Both the position numbers and the translations under genes were made by a program. The notes under the pieces are model-generated. The model did not search any database, was not told the DNA's origin, and saw only the letters and a program-made list of their open reading frames with translations. A stretch of DNA of 64,000 nt from Marvania coccoides (Eukaryota > Chlorophyta > Trebouxiophyceae > Chlorellales > Chlorellaceae), in the NCBI GenBank assembly GCA_963854735.1, contig OY978101.1, forward strand, positions 558,001 to 622,000, read 5' to 3'. Position 1 is the first letter of the stretch; every line of letters begins with the position of its first letter. Positions 1 through 10,400 of this stretch are shown one piece after another.

Positions 1-1148
1 GCTGTACATTTTTCGCGTGGAGGGCATTTGTGGATGGCAGGGCTGTCAGAGCGGTGCACGCAGCCGCCCAGCAAATGCAGGCGGAGATGGAGCGGCTGCG
101 GGCGGAAAATGAGCGGCTGGCGCGCGTCGTGGACAGCGGAGACTGGGGCAGAGACCGCGTGGCTGAGCTGACGCAGGTAAGGAAGAAAATATAACAAAAT
201 TGCTGCTATAAATGATTCGAAATTGCCTCTATACTGCGTGATAAAAATTTATGTTAATAATTAAGTGAACTGGAATATATTTTTTCATTAAAATGGTACT
301 TAAATTGCAGGCGGGGCAGGTGCTGTCGCAGGAGCGGGACGCGCTGCTCAAACTGGTGGAAAGCCTGCCTGGAAATCGACCCAGGCGGGGTAGCAGCATG
401 CTTAGCACGTCTAACACCCCTGCACATGTTTCTACACCCGCGCCGCTGCCTGCCCCATCCTCAAGGAGGGCGTCGCTGGCGGTCAGAGCTCCGCCAAGGG
501 AGCTGCAAGTTATCGGCTCTGCTGTAGACACTGGCTCTCCCTCCAGGCGAGGCAGCACCAACATGCAGCCATTTGCCATGCAGCACCCTCCTGCTGCCGC
601 AACTCCAGCAGCAGCAGCAGCTGCAGCGGAGCCACGGTGGCCGCCGCCTTCAGCAGCAAAGCCGCCGGCGGAGCTGCCGGCCAACGCTCGGTTGAAAATG
701 AACATCCGTGCAGGATCGTCGTTCAACGCGCTGGTGCGGGCGTTAAAGCAGGATCTGCTGACCAGCGGCGCCCTTGGGAGGAGCCCTTCAGGTGCCTTTG
801 CCGCTGACAAGGTAAAAGGGGTTTATAAATTTTAAAATCACGCCCCATAGAGTGCATTTATTTTAAATAAAAAATATGAAATTTATTCTTGTATTCCAGG
901 TGGCTTTTCACCAGGTTGAAATGACGTCTGAAGGCGGAGTGAAAATTCAGGGCATGGCCGACACCTCTGCGCCTGGATTCTCCTTCCCCAGGGCAGGCGC
1001 AAAGCCGCAGACGCAGAAAAACAGCGCGGGGGGAGAGGGGGAGGCGCCTGTGCCTCGCAGCCACCCGCCCAACGGCGCAGGAGCGATGGGCGGCAGGAGC
1101 GTGGCGTTTGGGAAGCGACTCTACGCCCGCCCTGGCTTTGAAATCTGA
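1..1148 (+). CDS. 3' end of an unrecognised coiled-coil protein gene
   Basis: Partial gene whose 5' end lies before the window. Readable exons are about 1-176, 311-811 and 900-1148, joined by GT-AG introns in consistent phase. The first exon encodes a charged helix rich in Glu, Arg and Leu (for example MQAEMERLRAENERL), which looks like a coiled coil. The middle exon is a low-complexity, Ser/Pro/Ala-rich linker with an Ala run. The last exon ends in a basic tail, SVAFGKRLYARPGFEI. I recognise no domain. The true start of the first exon is unclear; an AG near position 48 could be its acceptor. No function is assigned. Confidence 0.6.
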
Positions 1149-1219
1149 TGGATACTATTGGAATTGTATTAATGCATTTTTTTATGTTTACAAATGAAGC
1201 GAACTAAAAGGGCTTGTTT

Positions 1220-1224
1220 TTACA
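1220..1224 (-). terminator. TGTAA poly(A) signal of the HSP20 gene
   Basis: On the minus strand TGTAA lies about 240 bases past the HSP20 stop codon. TGTAA is the usual polyadenylation signal of chlorophyte genes. Confidence 0.5.
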
Positions 1225-1466
1225 ACTTGGACTATGTTTTGGAAAGTCGGTGCAATGAAAAAGGAGGCAATGAGCCTCACTAGAGAATGAAAAAGACGGG
1301 CTATTAGCTCGCAAAAATGCAAAATTCGTACGAAAACGGTTGAAGAACATGAAACAGATGTCGAAAGACCGCTCAAGCATTTTGCAAAGCGTGGCGGTAA
1401 CAAATCTTGAAGATCTTTATTATGAATGCAACGAAAAATGATTCATGTATTTTTCAGCTGGCACAC

Positions 1467-2175
1467 CTAGGCGACCTCGATGCGCGTCACTGCCTTTTCG
1501 CCGTCGGTCTTCTTCTTGCCGACCTCCAGCTGCAGGACCCCGTTTTCGTAGCGCGCCTTGATGTCGTCCATCTTGGCAGTCTCGGGCATGCGCAGCGAGC
1601 GGTTGACAAACACGGAGTGTCGCTCAATGCGGTGCCACTTGGTGCCTTCCTCCTCCTTCTCCTCTTCCTTCTCGGACTTGGAGTCGACCTGCAAATGGAG
1701 GGCGTGAATGTCAGGCTTCTAAAATGAAAGAAATAAAAAATCCTAACTCTCTGTCTTTTTTTTGCACCGCCAAAACTTGGAAATAGTTCACAGCGGGAAA
1801 AACTACTCACCCTGAGGTTGAGGACGTTTCCGTCCACGCTGATGTTGATGTCCTCCTTCTTGACGCCCGGGATGTCGGCCTGAGGGAGAAAATGAAGAAT
1901 AAGTAAGGCAAACAATTCAATTTTTCACGTAATTTCGTAATTTGCGGGGGAAATAGTTAATCATACTGTTCGACAAAGAGGTTTACCTTGACCAGGAAGT
2001 TATTGTCGGTTTCCTTGACGTCGACAGCCATCGCCCGAGGGGGGGCGAGGTCGCGGAAGGTAGGGACGGTGGTGGTCTCCAGGGGGCGGAAGAGGGGGCC
2101 AAAAAGCTCCTCAACGCCGCCGAAGGTGGGGGCGAAGAGGTCGGTGCGGCCAAAACCAAAAGGTGTGAGAGCCAT
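1467..2175 (-). CDS. HSP20 family small heat-shock protein
   Basis: Exons on the minus strand are 2175-1987, 1879-1811 and 1688-1467; all introns are GT-AG and the product is 159 residues. After a Pro/Phe-rich N-terminal arm (FGGVEELFGPLF), the alpha-crystallin domain is clear: the strand VKADIPGVKKEDINISVDGN and a C-terminal part ending in MDDIKARYENGVLQLEV, the usual A-x-x-x-NGVL signature. A short Lys/Glu-rich loop lies between them. The protein should act as an ATP-independent holdase. No targeting peptide or C-terminal ER signal is visible, so a cytosolic location is inferred. Heat-shock elements lie upstream, consistent with heat induction. Confidence 0.95.
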
Positions 2176-2267
2176 TGGATTTTAGAGGTTTTACTCTCGG
2201 TGTTGAGATGGCTGCATTGGAGGGGGGGGGGGCACGTTGAGTTGAAGAGAAAAATGGGGTGCCACAA

Positions 2268-2280
2268 GAAGTTTCAAGAA
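2268..2280 (-). promoter_or_regulatory. Heat-shock element upstream of HSP20
   Basis: A perfect three-unit HSF site, GAAgtTTCaaGAA, lies about 95 bases upstream of the HSP20 ATG. A TATA-like TATAAATT (minus strand) overlaps its distal end at about 2279-2286. Adjacent TATA and HSE sequences are unusual; a second AT-rich TATA-like block lies near 2372-2388. Confidence 0.75.
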
Positions 2281-2424
2281 TTTATAGACACCATTGCGTT
2301 GCAATCGGTGTCGTATGGCTTACCAAAGGGTGGGTTAATGCCTTGGGGGTCGCTTTGACACTTGCGCGTGAGTTTATTTAAATTTAAATTGGCGGAAACG
2401 GTGGGTGAACCGGGACGTTGTCCG

Positions 2425-2440
2425 GAAACTTCGAGCAGAA
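2425..2440 (-). promoter_or_regulatory. Second, imperfect heat-shock element
   Basis: GAAacTTCgaGCA gives two perfect HSF pentamers and a third with one mismatch, followed by another GAA. It is about 250 bases upstream of the HSP20 start, beyond the AT-rich block near 2372-2388, which is a normal arrangement of HSE, then TATA, then gene. Confidence 0.5.
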
Positions 2441-2474
2441 TGAATGCGCGAGCCTTCTTCAACTGCCACGTCAA

Positions 2475-3501
2475 CTGCTCCTGCCAGTGCTAGATTTTTA
2501 ATCACAGATAGGAGCGGTTTATAGCCCGTAATAATCGTTTAAACGCTGAAGAAGGGTTCATGAAAAAACGGGGTTCCCGAACATGGCAAGAAAAAAAAAG
2601 CGCCGCCGCCGCAATTCGCACACGCAAGACCTCTGGCAACGCAGGCTGCACGCGCAACAGGCACCGCATCGCAGTTCTCACCCGCTGTTTGCGCGGCTCA
2701 TCCCGCAGCCTGGCCTTACTTACGTCAGCGCCATTTTTTAATAACATAATAAATAGGAGACCTTTGAGTAGGAACAGTGCGCCTACTATAGGGCGTCCTC
2801 CACCTGGGGTCGCTTTAAATCTTATTTTTGTTGAGAAATAAGACTGGGCTTAATTATCCTCGGTGCTTATTGGGCATATGAAAATAAATATATTTCAGTA
2901 GCGGCGATGGAAAATTTGGCGTGCTCTGCCGTGTAACGCAAAGCTAAGGTAGGTAGCTCGCCCACTAGAGGAGTGTGTTGACATTGGAGTAGCCGCGTTG
3001 ATCAAGTAGTAGGACCGCACTGCAGCTAGGTTGTCATTTTTATTGAATTTTGGAGGACAAGTTCATTGACCTACATGGGCGGACACAGCGTTCGGTTGAT
3101 GTGCACGACATGTATCATGACCTGGGTGTTGATTTGAATCACCGAATTTGAACGGAGCTAATGTAATGTGGTCCTGGTGCAGATTGAAAAAAAATTAAAA
3201 AATGTAGTTCTTCGTAAATTCCAGCAGAAAGCCTATCATTTTCCCTTGAATCTTAGATGCCTAGCCAGTGTAATGATTTATAAAATATAAAATAAAAATA
3301 AAAAATAAATCAACGAGTGCGAAGCCTGGTGATGTTTCCTTTGTTGGAACTTGCCGACAGGTAGTTTTCTCCGGGTAAAGGCTATAATTTTAAATGGTTA
3401 AAGTAATTTGCATCTTCATTTCTCTTGATCTTAGGGTAACATATCGCATTTGAGAAGTTCTCTGCCGAACAAGTTGAATTAGTTTTTCCTCGTTTTGAAA
3501 A
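2475..3501. other. Intergenic region between HSP20 and YL1
   Basis: About 1 kb without a recognisable gene. It holds the HSP20 upstream region, one full copy of the dispersed element (2798-2883) and AT-rich DNA. Short ORFs here show no family resemblance and I see no tRNA. Confidence 0.6.
2798..2883 (-). repeat. 86-bp dispersed element, copy 1
   Basis: Read on the minus strand this begins TTTCATATGCCCAATAAG and ends CGACCCCAGGTGGAG. By eye it matches 53131-53216 with five mismatches over 86 bases. Its first 43 bases also match 41664-41706. It contains an internal palindrome, CTTATTT ... AAATAAG. Nothing in it looks coding. Confidence 0.85.
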
Positions 3502-5253
3502 ATGCCAAACAGCGAGGACCAGGAACACTTGGAAGACGGGGAGGAAGAGGTGATTAATGCATTGTATTTTGCAGATCGCCTCACAAGCCATCAACCAGAC
3601 GCATCACTGACCTACTGCTTTTTCAAATGTGTATTCTTTTGCAGGAGGAGGCCGAGGCGTCTGAGGACGTGAGCGACGACAACGACGATGCAGATGAGAG
3701 CGGATCAGAGGAGGAAGCCAGCAGCGATGAAGACGATGACGAGGAGGGCGGCTCCCGGCGGCGGCGTAAGAAAAAGGCGTTCATCCCTCTGCCGCCTCGC
3801 GACCTTCCAGTTCGCACCACCCGCGGACAGCGCATGGGCACGGTAGCCCCGGTGGGTGACGACCAGGCTGATGAGGAGTTCTGGCAGCAGGAGTTTTTCG
3901 CTGAAGAGGAAAGAGACGAGGAATATTCGACAGAGTCGGAGCCTGAAGACAAGTTTGATGCAGACTTCCTTGAATCGGTGAGTAGCAATTTGTTGCTTTC
4001 GACATCATTTTGGTACTCAGCTTCTTTTTGCCGTCATTTTGCAATGATTTTGGGGGGTATTTTCGTGCCTTCACTCACCTATTAGCAATTCTTTCTTGCT
4101 CCTGCTGCAGGAGGAGGAGGATGAGAATGCAGACGAGGCGGAGGACGAGGCTCGCGCAAAGGAGCCAAAGAAAAAGACCCTCAAGCCGCCTGGCTACAAA
4201 CGCCCTGCTCCCAAGCCAAAGAAAGATGACTCCGCCGCTGCCGCAGAGGAGAGTGCCGCAGTTGCTGCTCCTGCGGCCAAGAAGCCGCGGCGAACGAGCT
4301 CGGAGGTGGTGGCGGCGCTGGGGCTGCCTGCGGAGCGCACTGTGGCGGTGCGGGAGTCCACCAGGCGGCGAGTTGAGGTCGCAGAAGAGGAGCGCAAACT
4401 GAAGGACGAGGTCAGCCTTTTTTAATAGTTTTTTGGTCTGTCAGTCTTATTTTATTTCAATTTTAGAAATTTTCAAACACCCATTGTTCTCAGCGGGGGA
4501 AAATGGATTATTTAAACATTTTTCTCAACGGTTTCATGATTTCATTTATTTCCCCTCCTCTCTCTTCCTTTTGTGCAGCTCAAGCCCAGGCGCACCGCGC
4601 GCTCCGCCGTGCACCGCCAGCTTACCCAGGCGGAGCTCCTGGCCGAGGCAGCTCGCACTGAGATAGAAAACACTCGCTCTTTGCAGTACCTAGTGGCGAT
4701 CGAGGAAGAAACTAAAAAGAAAGCCAACTTGAAAAAAGGAAAGTACGCAGGGCCCATGGTGAGGCTGCGGTCGGCGTGCGTGGAGGGGTTGGAAAGCACG
4801 ACGGTGGAGGTTAGGAACATGCAAACACCACCAGAACTGCTCCCTCAAAAAGCACCGGGGCCACCGCAGAAGGCCACCTGCGTAGTTACCGGCCGCCCAG
4901 CGGCGTACCGTGACCCGGAATCGGGGCTTCCCTATGCGGACCTGGCGGCTTACAAGGAGCTGCAGGCGCGGAAGCGGCAGCAAGTGGAGGCGGCGGCGGC
5001 GGCGCAAGTGCAGGCCCTCGCGCAGGCGCAAGCCCAGGCGAGGGCTGAGGTTGAGGCGCAGGCCAGGGCGCAGCAGGAGCAGCAGCGGCAGCAGCTGTTG
5101 ATGCAGCAGCAGTATTTGCAGCAGCAGCAATACTTGCAGCAACAGCAACAGCAGCAGCAGGCGATGCAGTATCAGGCGCAGGCTGTGTCCCAACAGCAGC
5201 TCGCATGGCAGCAGCAGCAGCAAGGGTACCCTCCCCAGGGTGGCTATCAGTGA
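3502..5253 (+). CDS. SWC2: YL1/VPS72 (SWC2), SWR1 chromatin-remodelling subunit
   Basis: Exons are 3502-3549, 3645-3977, 4111-4410 and 4579-5253, all GT-AG, encoding 451 residues. The N-terminal third is extremely acidic and is followed by a basic RRRRKKK stretch and the YL1 signature around FIPLPPRDLPVRTTRGQR; in the family this region binds the H2A.Z-H2B dimer. The C-terminal YL1_C domain is recognisable (CVVTGRPAAYRDPESGLPYA). The product should sit in the nuclear SWR1/SRCAP complex that deposits H2A.Z. The tail beyond YL1_C is an unusually long Ala/Gln/Arg-rich helix running into polyglutamine encoded by mixed CAG/CAA codons. Confidence 0.92.
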
Positions 5254-5415
5254 TTGAGCTGCCATTCGATTTATTCGGTTGTTGGCACGGTGAAGCCTTT
5301 GCTGCACATTCTAGTTGTTTATACGTTTCTGCTGGGAGTAACGTGGATGCGCCGACTTTGCACTGCCATGGTGCAATTTTACTGCCATATTTCTCTCAAC
5401 CAGAGCAACTGAAGT

Positions 5416-5420
5416 TGTAA
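5416..5420 (+). terminator. TGTAA poly(A) signal of the YL1 gene
   Basis: TGTAA lies 163 bases past the YL1 stop codon in the sense orientation. Confidence 0.5.
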
Positions 5421-5639
5421 GTACTGAGCGCCTGAAACAATGAAGCTGTTGCTTTGAGTTATATGCCCAGCGCTGCCCAAGAGGCCAAGATTATGGCAAA
5501 TGTTAGAGCGCTTCGTTGTGAATAACTATTTCACGACTGCCAGACGAGTTGGCAGGTGTGTAAGAAAATACACCCCGACAGCCTCTCCTTTATGCTGCTC
5601 TTGCTCCACAGCTGTTTCGAACACGCTACCCATACGCTG

Positions 5640-5644
5640 TTACA
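5640..5644 (-). terminator. TGTAA poly(A) signal of the TyrRS gene
   Basis: TGTAA on the minus strand about 95 bases past the TyrRS stop codon. Confidence 0.5.
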
Positions 5645-5738
5645 CAACTTCCCCCTCTCAACAGGTAAAACCACGCCAAAATCTTGATATAAATAATTCA
5701 TCTTTCTCAATTCTTCACCACTCTCATCATTCCAGGAA

Positions 5739-7133
5739 TCACTTTGTCACCTTGTAGGATTTCACCTGCTTCAGCAGCGCCTTGGCCTCGGCGTTGCTCT
5801 CAAAGTGGTCCCGCACCGGCTGCAGGATCTGATTGAGGTGGCGGGCCAGCGCATGCTTCAAGTCCCCGGGGTGCAGCGCCCCGCTCAAATAGTCAGCCGC
5901 CAGCGCCTCGAACGCGGTGTACGTCTTGTTGCCGCCGTGGCTGTCGGGGCGCTGCACCTCAAAGCTCTGGCACCATGGCAGTACAATGTGTTTCACGTAC
6001 GACAAACAGGGGTTGCCGTCGACCTCAGCCGGCGGGCAAAACGCCTTTTTGATCTTGGTGTTGACCTCCTGCTCGGTGTCCTCCATGAAGATGGCGGAGT
6101 TAGGATCGCTCTTGCTCATCTTCTCCTGCCCTTGGAGCAGCCCCGGCATCATGGGGTGGCTCAGAATGATGGGCTTAAGGCGCTTGGGTCGGGAGTCGTC
6201 TGCGTACTCGCGCGCCAGGACGTTGACCTTGCGCTGGTCCATGCCCAGCTGGCAGATGTCCGCCTTGAGGAAGAAAATGTCGGCGCACTGCATGCATGGG
6301 TAGAAAATTTGTGCTGCTGATAAGTCATCAGTCTCTGCTCGTCCCATGATCTGGGAGCACCGCACGATGCGCTTCAGGTTGTTCCTGCGCGCCACGTCCA
6401 TGACCAGCGTCCAGTACCTTGGAAACAGGAAGGAAAAAAAAACATGTTGGTTAAAAGGGATTGAAAAAGCAACTTATGTTTTTTTTGAAAAAAAACAAAA
6501 ATATGTAATAATATGAATAGACTCACTCGTCTGGCCGCTTGTTGATCTCCTCCGAGGCGTACAAGAACTCCACTTTCTCCATGTCCATGCCCACTGCCCG
6601 CCAGATCTCCACCAGGTAGCGCCCCACCGTCTGGATCTTCTTCAGGTCACCGCCCATCTTGTTGTTCAGCTGCGCGAACCAGTCTGCCACCCAGAACCGG
6701 AAGGTAACCCCAGATTTGGTGAGTTTGTTGACGTTGAGCGCCTTGAGCACGCCCTGGGCGATGTGCATACGACCCGACGGCTCAAACCCGTCATAGGCGA
6801 CAGGGTTGGGCTTCTTGGCCAGCAGGTTCATGAGTTCCGCGTCCTGGATGCACTCTTCGCCGATGCTGCGGCACAGCGCGAACTTCTCCTCCAGCGTGAG
6901 CCTGCAAAATGCGGAGAGAGGGTGGGAACATGTTATTTTGTTGCTGAGATGTTGAAAATTCGGAGGGGGTGGCGATGTTAATATGGGCTATAATAAATAA
7001 CAGCAATGTAAACCCCGTGTATAACGCACTCTTCTTTCAGCATGAGCGCCTGCAAGTCGTATGTAATGTGTTCAGCTGCGGCTTCAGCAGGAGCGCTGGC
7101 TGCTGCTGCGGCATTATCCTCAGGTGTCGACAT
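5739..7133 (-). CDS. Tyrosyl-tRNA synthetase, eukaryotic cytosolic type
   Basis: Exons on the minus strand are 7133-7030, 6901-6527 and 6417-5739, encoding 385 residues. It ligates tyrosine to tRNA-Tyr. The class I signatures are both present: a HIGH-like HIAQG in GFEPSGRMHIAQG, and KMSKS in QGQEKMSKSDPNSAIF. The sequence around them (GVTFRFWVADWFAQLNNKMG) is of the archaeal/eukaryotic type rather than the organellar bacterial type. There is no C-terminal EMAP-II-like extension and no obvious transit peptide, so a cytosolic location is inferred. The gene is divergent from ATR, with 310 bases between the start codons. Confidence 0.95.
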
Positions 7134-7443
7134 GGTAATCAAGAAATATAAAATTTTCTGATTTCGAGCCAGTTTTGGAAGACCAATCCGGACTTGCTGC
7201 GTCCATTATTATTTTTGAAGTCCGTTTTTGTCTCCTCCCGCATTGCATTCCTCTTTTAACATTGCAAACTGTACCACAACCATGTGGTCATCGTAACAGA
7301 CAGCGCACGCACGCTCAGCGCTCGATCATAAAATGCTCGATCAGTTTCCGTTCTCAACAAACACAAAAAAAAAATCATCGCGTTCGCCCCGTCAACTCGC
7401 CCGACTATGCTGAAACACGCACACCTAGCATAACCAACCCACC
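7134..7443. promoter_or_regulatory. Bidirectional intergenic region TyrRS/ATR
   Basis: 310 bases between two divergent start codons must hold both promoters. I see no clear TATA box or other motif I can name. Confidence 0.5.
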
Positions 7444-10400
7444 ATGTCAACCGTGGGGCCACGCCCTTCCACCACCACAGGGGCTGGCCGGGCGCAGCAG
7501 CCAGCGCCTATGGCTGTCCTGGTGCAGGAGATTTGCGATATCCTGAAGAAGGGGGAGGACGGTGCCACCCCTAGCGCGCACGCAGAGCTCCAGGCGGGCC
7601 TGCGGTCGGGGCTGGTGCGGCTCCTCGACCTGGCAGCCCCCGGCCCTTCTTCTTCTTCTCGAGAGACCGGAGTCATGCTGCAGCTGTTGAAGCTCACCCT
7701 GGAGAAGGTGCCGCACTGGCTGGTGGACGGCGGCGGCAGCGGGTCCGCCGGAAACGCCCTGCTGCTGACGCTGCTGGAGCGCCTGCTGCCGATGCTGCTG
7801 TGCCCGCTCCCCGACAAAGCGTGGAGAGACCTGGTGGACGTGCTGGGCAGGATTCTCCTCAGGGTGGCGGAAACCGAGGAAGACCAGTTCGAGGCGCTGC
7901 TGCGCACCTTTAGCTGCCTCTTTGAAGGTTTGTTATGCTGATTTCGTTTTATGAGTCATTTCTACGCCTTCTTTTTATTTTCAATCCCAAAACCAGCCTT
8001 TCTAACGCCCCCCTTTTTTTTTAATAATTGCAGATGTCTACGCTGCTGCCATAGCGCTCAGTCTGGACGCTTCCACCACCGCCGTAGTCAAATGCAACCT
8101 AAACTTTCTTCGCACCGCCAACGGCAACAACGGTGCCGCCGCCGCCGCCGCCGCCGCCAATGTACAGACACCGCAGCACCGCGAACTGCAACTGCGGCTA
8201 GAGGGCCCCGCGCCCTGCGAACGCGCCCTTCAGGCGCTGCTCACCGTCATCGCAGAGGCGCTGACGCCCCACCCTGCTCTCTCGGTCACCCTGCTCCCTG
8301 CCGCGGTGCTGCAAGGCACCTGCTGCCTGCTGGGATGCTCCAGCGTCCCGCTGCAGGCCTCCTCCATGCAGCTGGCGGCGGCGGCGCTGCGGGGGCACTC
8401 CTGCCCCCGCGCTGAGCTTCGTCGGTTGCCAGAGCACATGCTGCGCATGCTGCGATCCGCGCGCGTCCACCTGGCCGCCACAGCCGCGTCCTCCAAGGAG
8501 GAGTGGCACTGGCGGCTCGTGGCGCTGCTGCAGGCCATCGCAGACTGCAGCCAAGGGGCGGCGGCGGCGGCAACGCTCCCCGGCGTTTTTACCTGCCAAA
8601 CCGTGGCCCAAATGGCGGTGGAGGCGGCGCTGAGGGTGGCCGACCCCGCCTCGGACGCCCAGACCAGGCTGTGCCTGCTGGTGGCTGAGCTGGCAGCTAG
8701 TGATATACAGGTGCTGGCAGGTCTAGCTGCCAGCGTGCTACGGCTGGTGCTGCAAGCGGCGGCCCCCGCCCGCCGCGCCCTGCTGTCCGCGATCCAGCTC
8801 TTCCTGCAGAGCGCTCCGCAGGCTCACGTGCAGGCCGCGTTTGCGGCCGCCAAAGAGCGGCTGAAAGATGAAATCGCTGGGCAGTCGCGCGGTGCCGAGC
8901 TGTTCGCCGCTCCTGCCGCTGCTGCCGCAGCGGCTGGCGCAAGAGAGGCTGCGGCGAAGCGGCAGCGCCTGGGCGAAGGCGAGACGGGCGGAGAAATCGG
9001 TATCGATCTCATGGAGACCGAGGGGTTCTTAAATGAAGAAGAAAGCAGCGGAGAGCCGAGCCCTGGGGTGAATTCGGTGACGTACGCTGTGCTAGTGGCG
9101 ATCAATGACGCGCAAGACGCGGTGGAAGAGGAAGGCGGGGGCCTTGTGCCCTCCCGCTGCCGCTGCTCGACACTTCTTGCTCTGGCGGATACTTTGGAGG
9201 TGCTGGCGCCAGTGGTGCCGGTGGAGTGCGTGACTTGGGGCTCGGATGCGCTGCGTGCATGGCCGGGGTGGGTGCAGCACGCGCAGCAGCGCGGTGGAAG
9301 CCGCGCAGCAGCTGACGACGCTTCAGGAGAGCTTTCTGCTGCGCTGTGCCTGCTGAGCGCCACCATGCAGGCCGCGGCGCAGTGTCCGGAGGGTTACCGC
9401 CTCCCTATTGATACGTTCGCCGTCGTTGGAGACCTGAACGCGCTGCTGCTAGCATGTGTGAGAGGGGAAGGCTCGAGCGCCGTTGCCGCTATGCCTGCTT
9501 CGGTGTTGGCGGCGCTGCTGGGCCTGCTGGACCCCGTGACAGATCTCCCGCCGATCCTTGACGGTGCGAGAGGGACACAAAGCGGCACGCAGGCCGTCAG
9601 GGCCGCCCTGCTGCCTGCTGCGGCGTTCCTTGCAGCACGCAAAGCGGGGGCAGACGCTGCGCGCTCCAGATCGCGGCCGCCCCCTGGAGGCCTTCCCAGC
9701 AACCCTGTCAAGGGTCTGCTGATGCGCATGGCGTGGAAGAAAGAAGATGACGTCATCAAAGCTCTCATTCGAGGCCTGCTCATCGTCGTAACCTACTCCC
9801 ACTCGCCGGCCAATCTTGTCGTGCATGCGGTGCATGCTGCGACCTCCGGCGCCTTCTCCCCACTCCAACCCTCCACGGAGTCGTCTGCGGTGCTGCCGCC
9901 ATCCACGTCCGACTGGCTGAGAGCCACTCTGGACGCTCTGCGTGCCGCAACCGAGGCCGCCAACGTCCCAGCCGCCCTGAAGTCCAGCACCGACCTGGTG
10001 GCCGTGGTGGCGGCGTATCTGGAGCTGAGCAGCGTGGGAGAGGCGGAGCAGAGCCAGAAGCTGGCGAAGTGGCTGCTGTCGCGCGCCGGCGCTTCAGGGG
10101 AGGCGGTGCGGGCGGCTGTGCTCCAGGCGCAGACGCGGCGGCTGTTTTCGCAGCCCCAGCTGCTGCTGGCGCTGCACCAAGAGGCCCCGCACCCCACGCA
10201 CTCCCGCGACCGCCGCGCCGCCGCCGATAAGATGGAGCACGAGACCATGAAAGCGCTCAAAGAGCAGCTGCGGGTGGTGAGCGCCGATGCGGCGAAAACG
10301 GAGGATCTGCTGCAGCTTGTGGCGCACCTGGGGTGGTCCATGCACTCCCCCTCTGCCCGCATGATCAGCCTGGCCATTCTGGTGCTGGCGCTGGAGCAAA

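Larger units (their letters stand above)
5254..5738. other. Convergent 3' flanks of YL1 and TyrRS
   Basis: 485 bases between two stop codons. It contains the putative TGTAA signals of both genes and no supported gene. Confidence 0.6.

Noticed and set aside
4690..5307. 205-codon Leu-rich minus-strand frame
   Set aside because: Antisense of the CAG/CAA polyglutamine tail of YL1; Leu richness comes from CTG and TTG complements.
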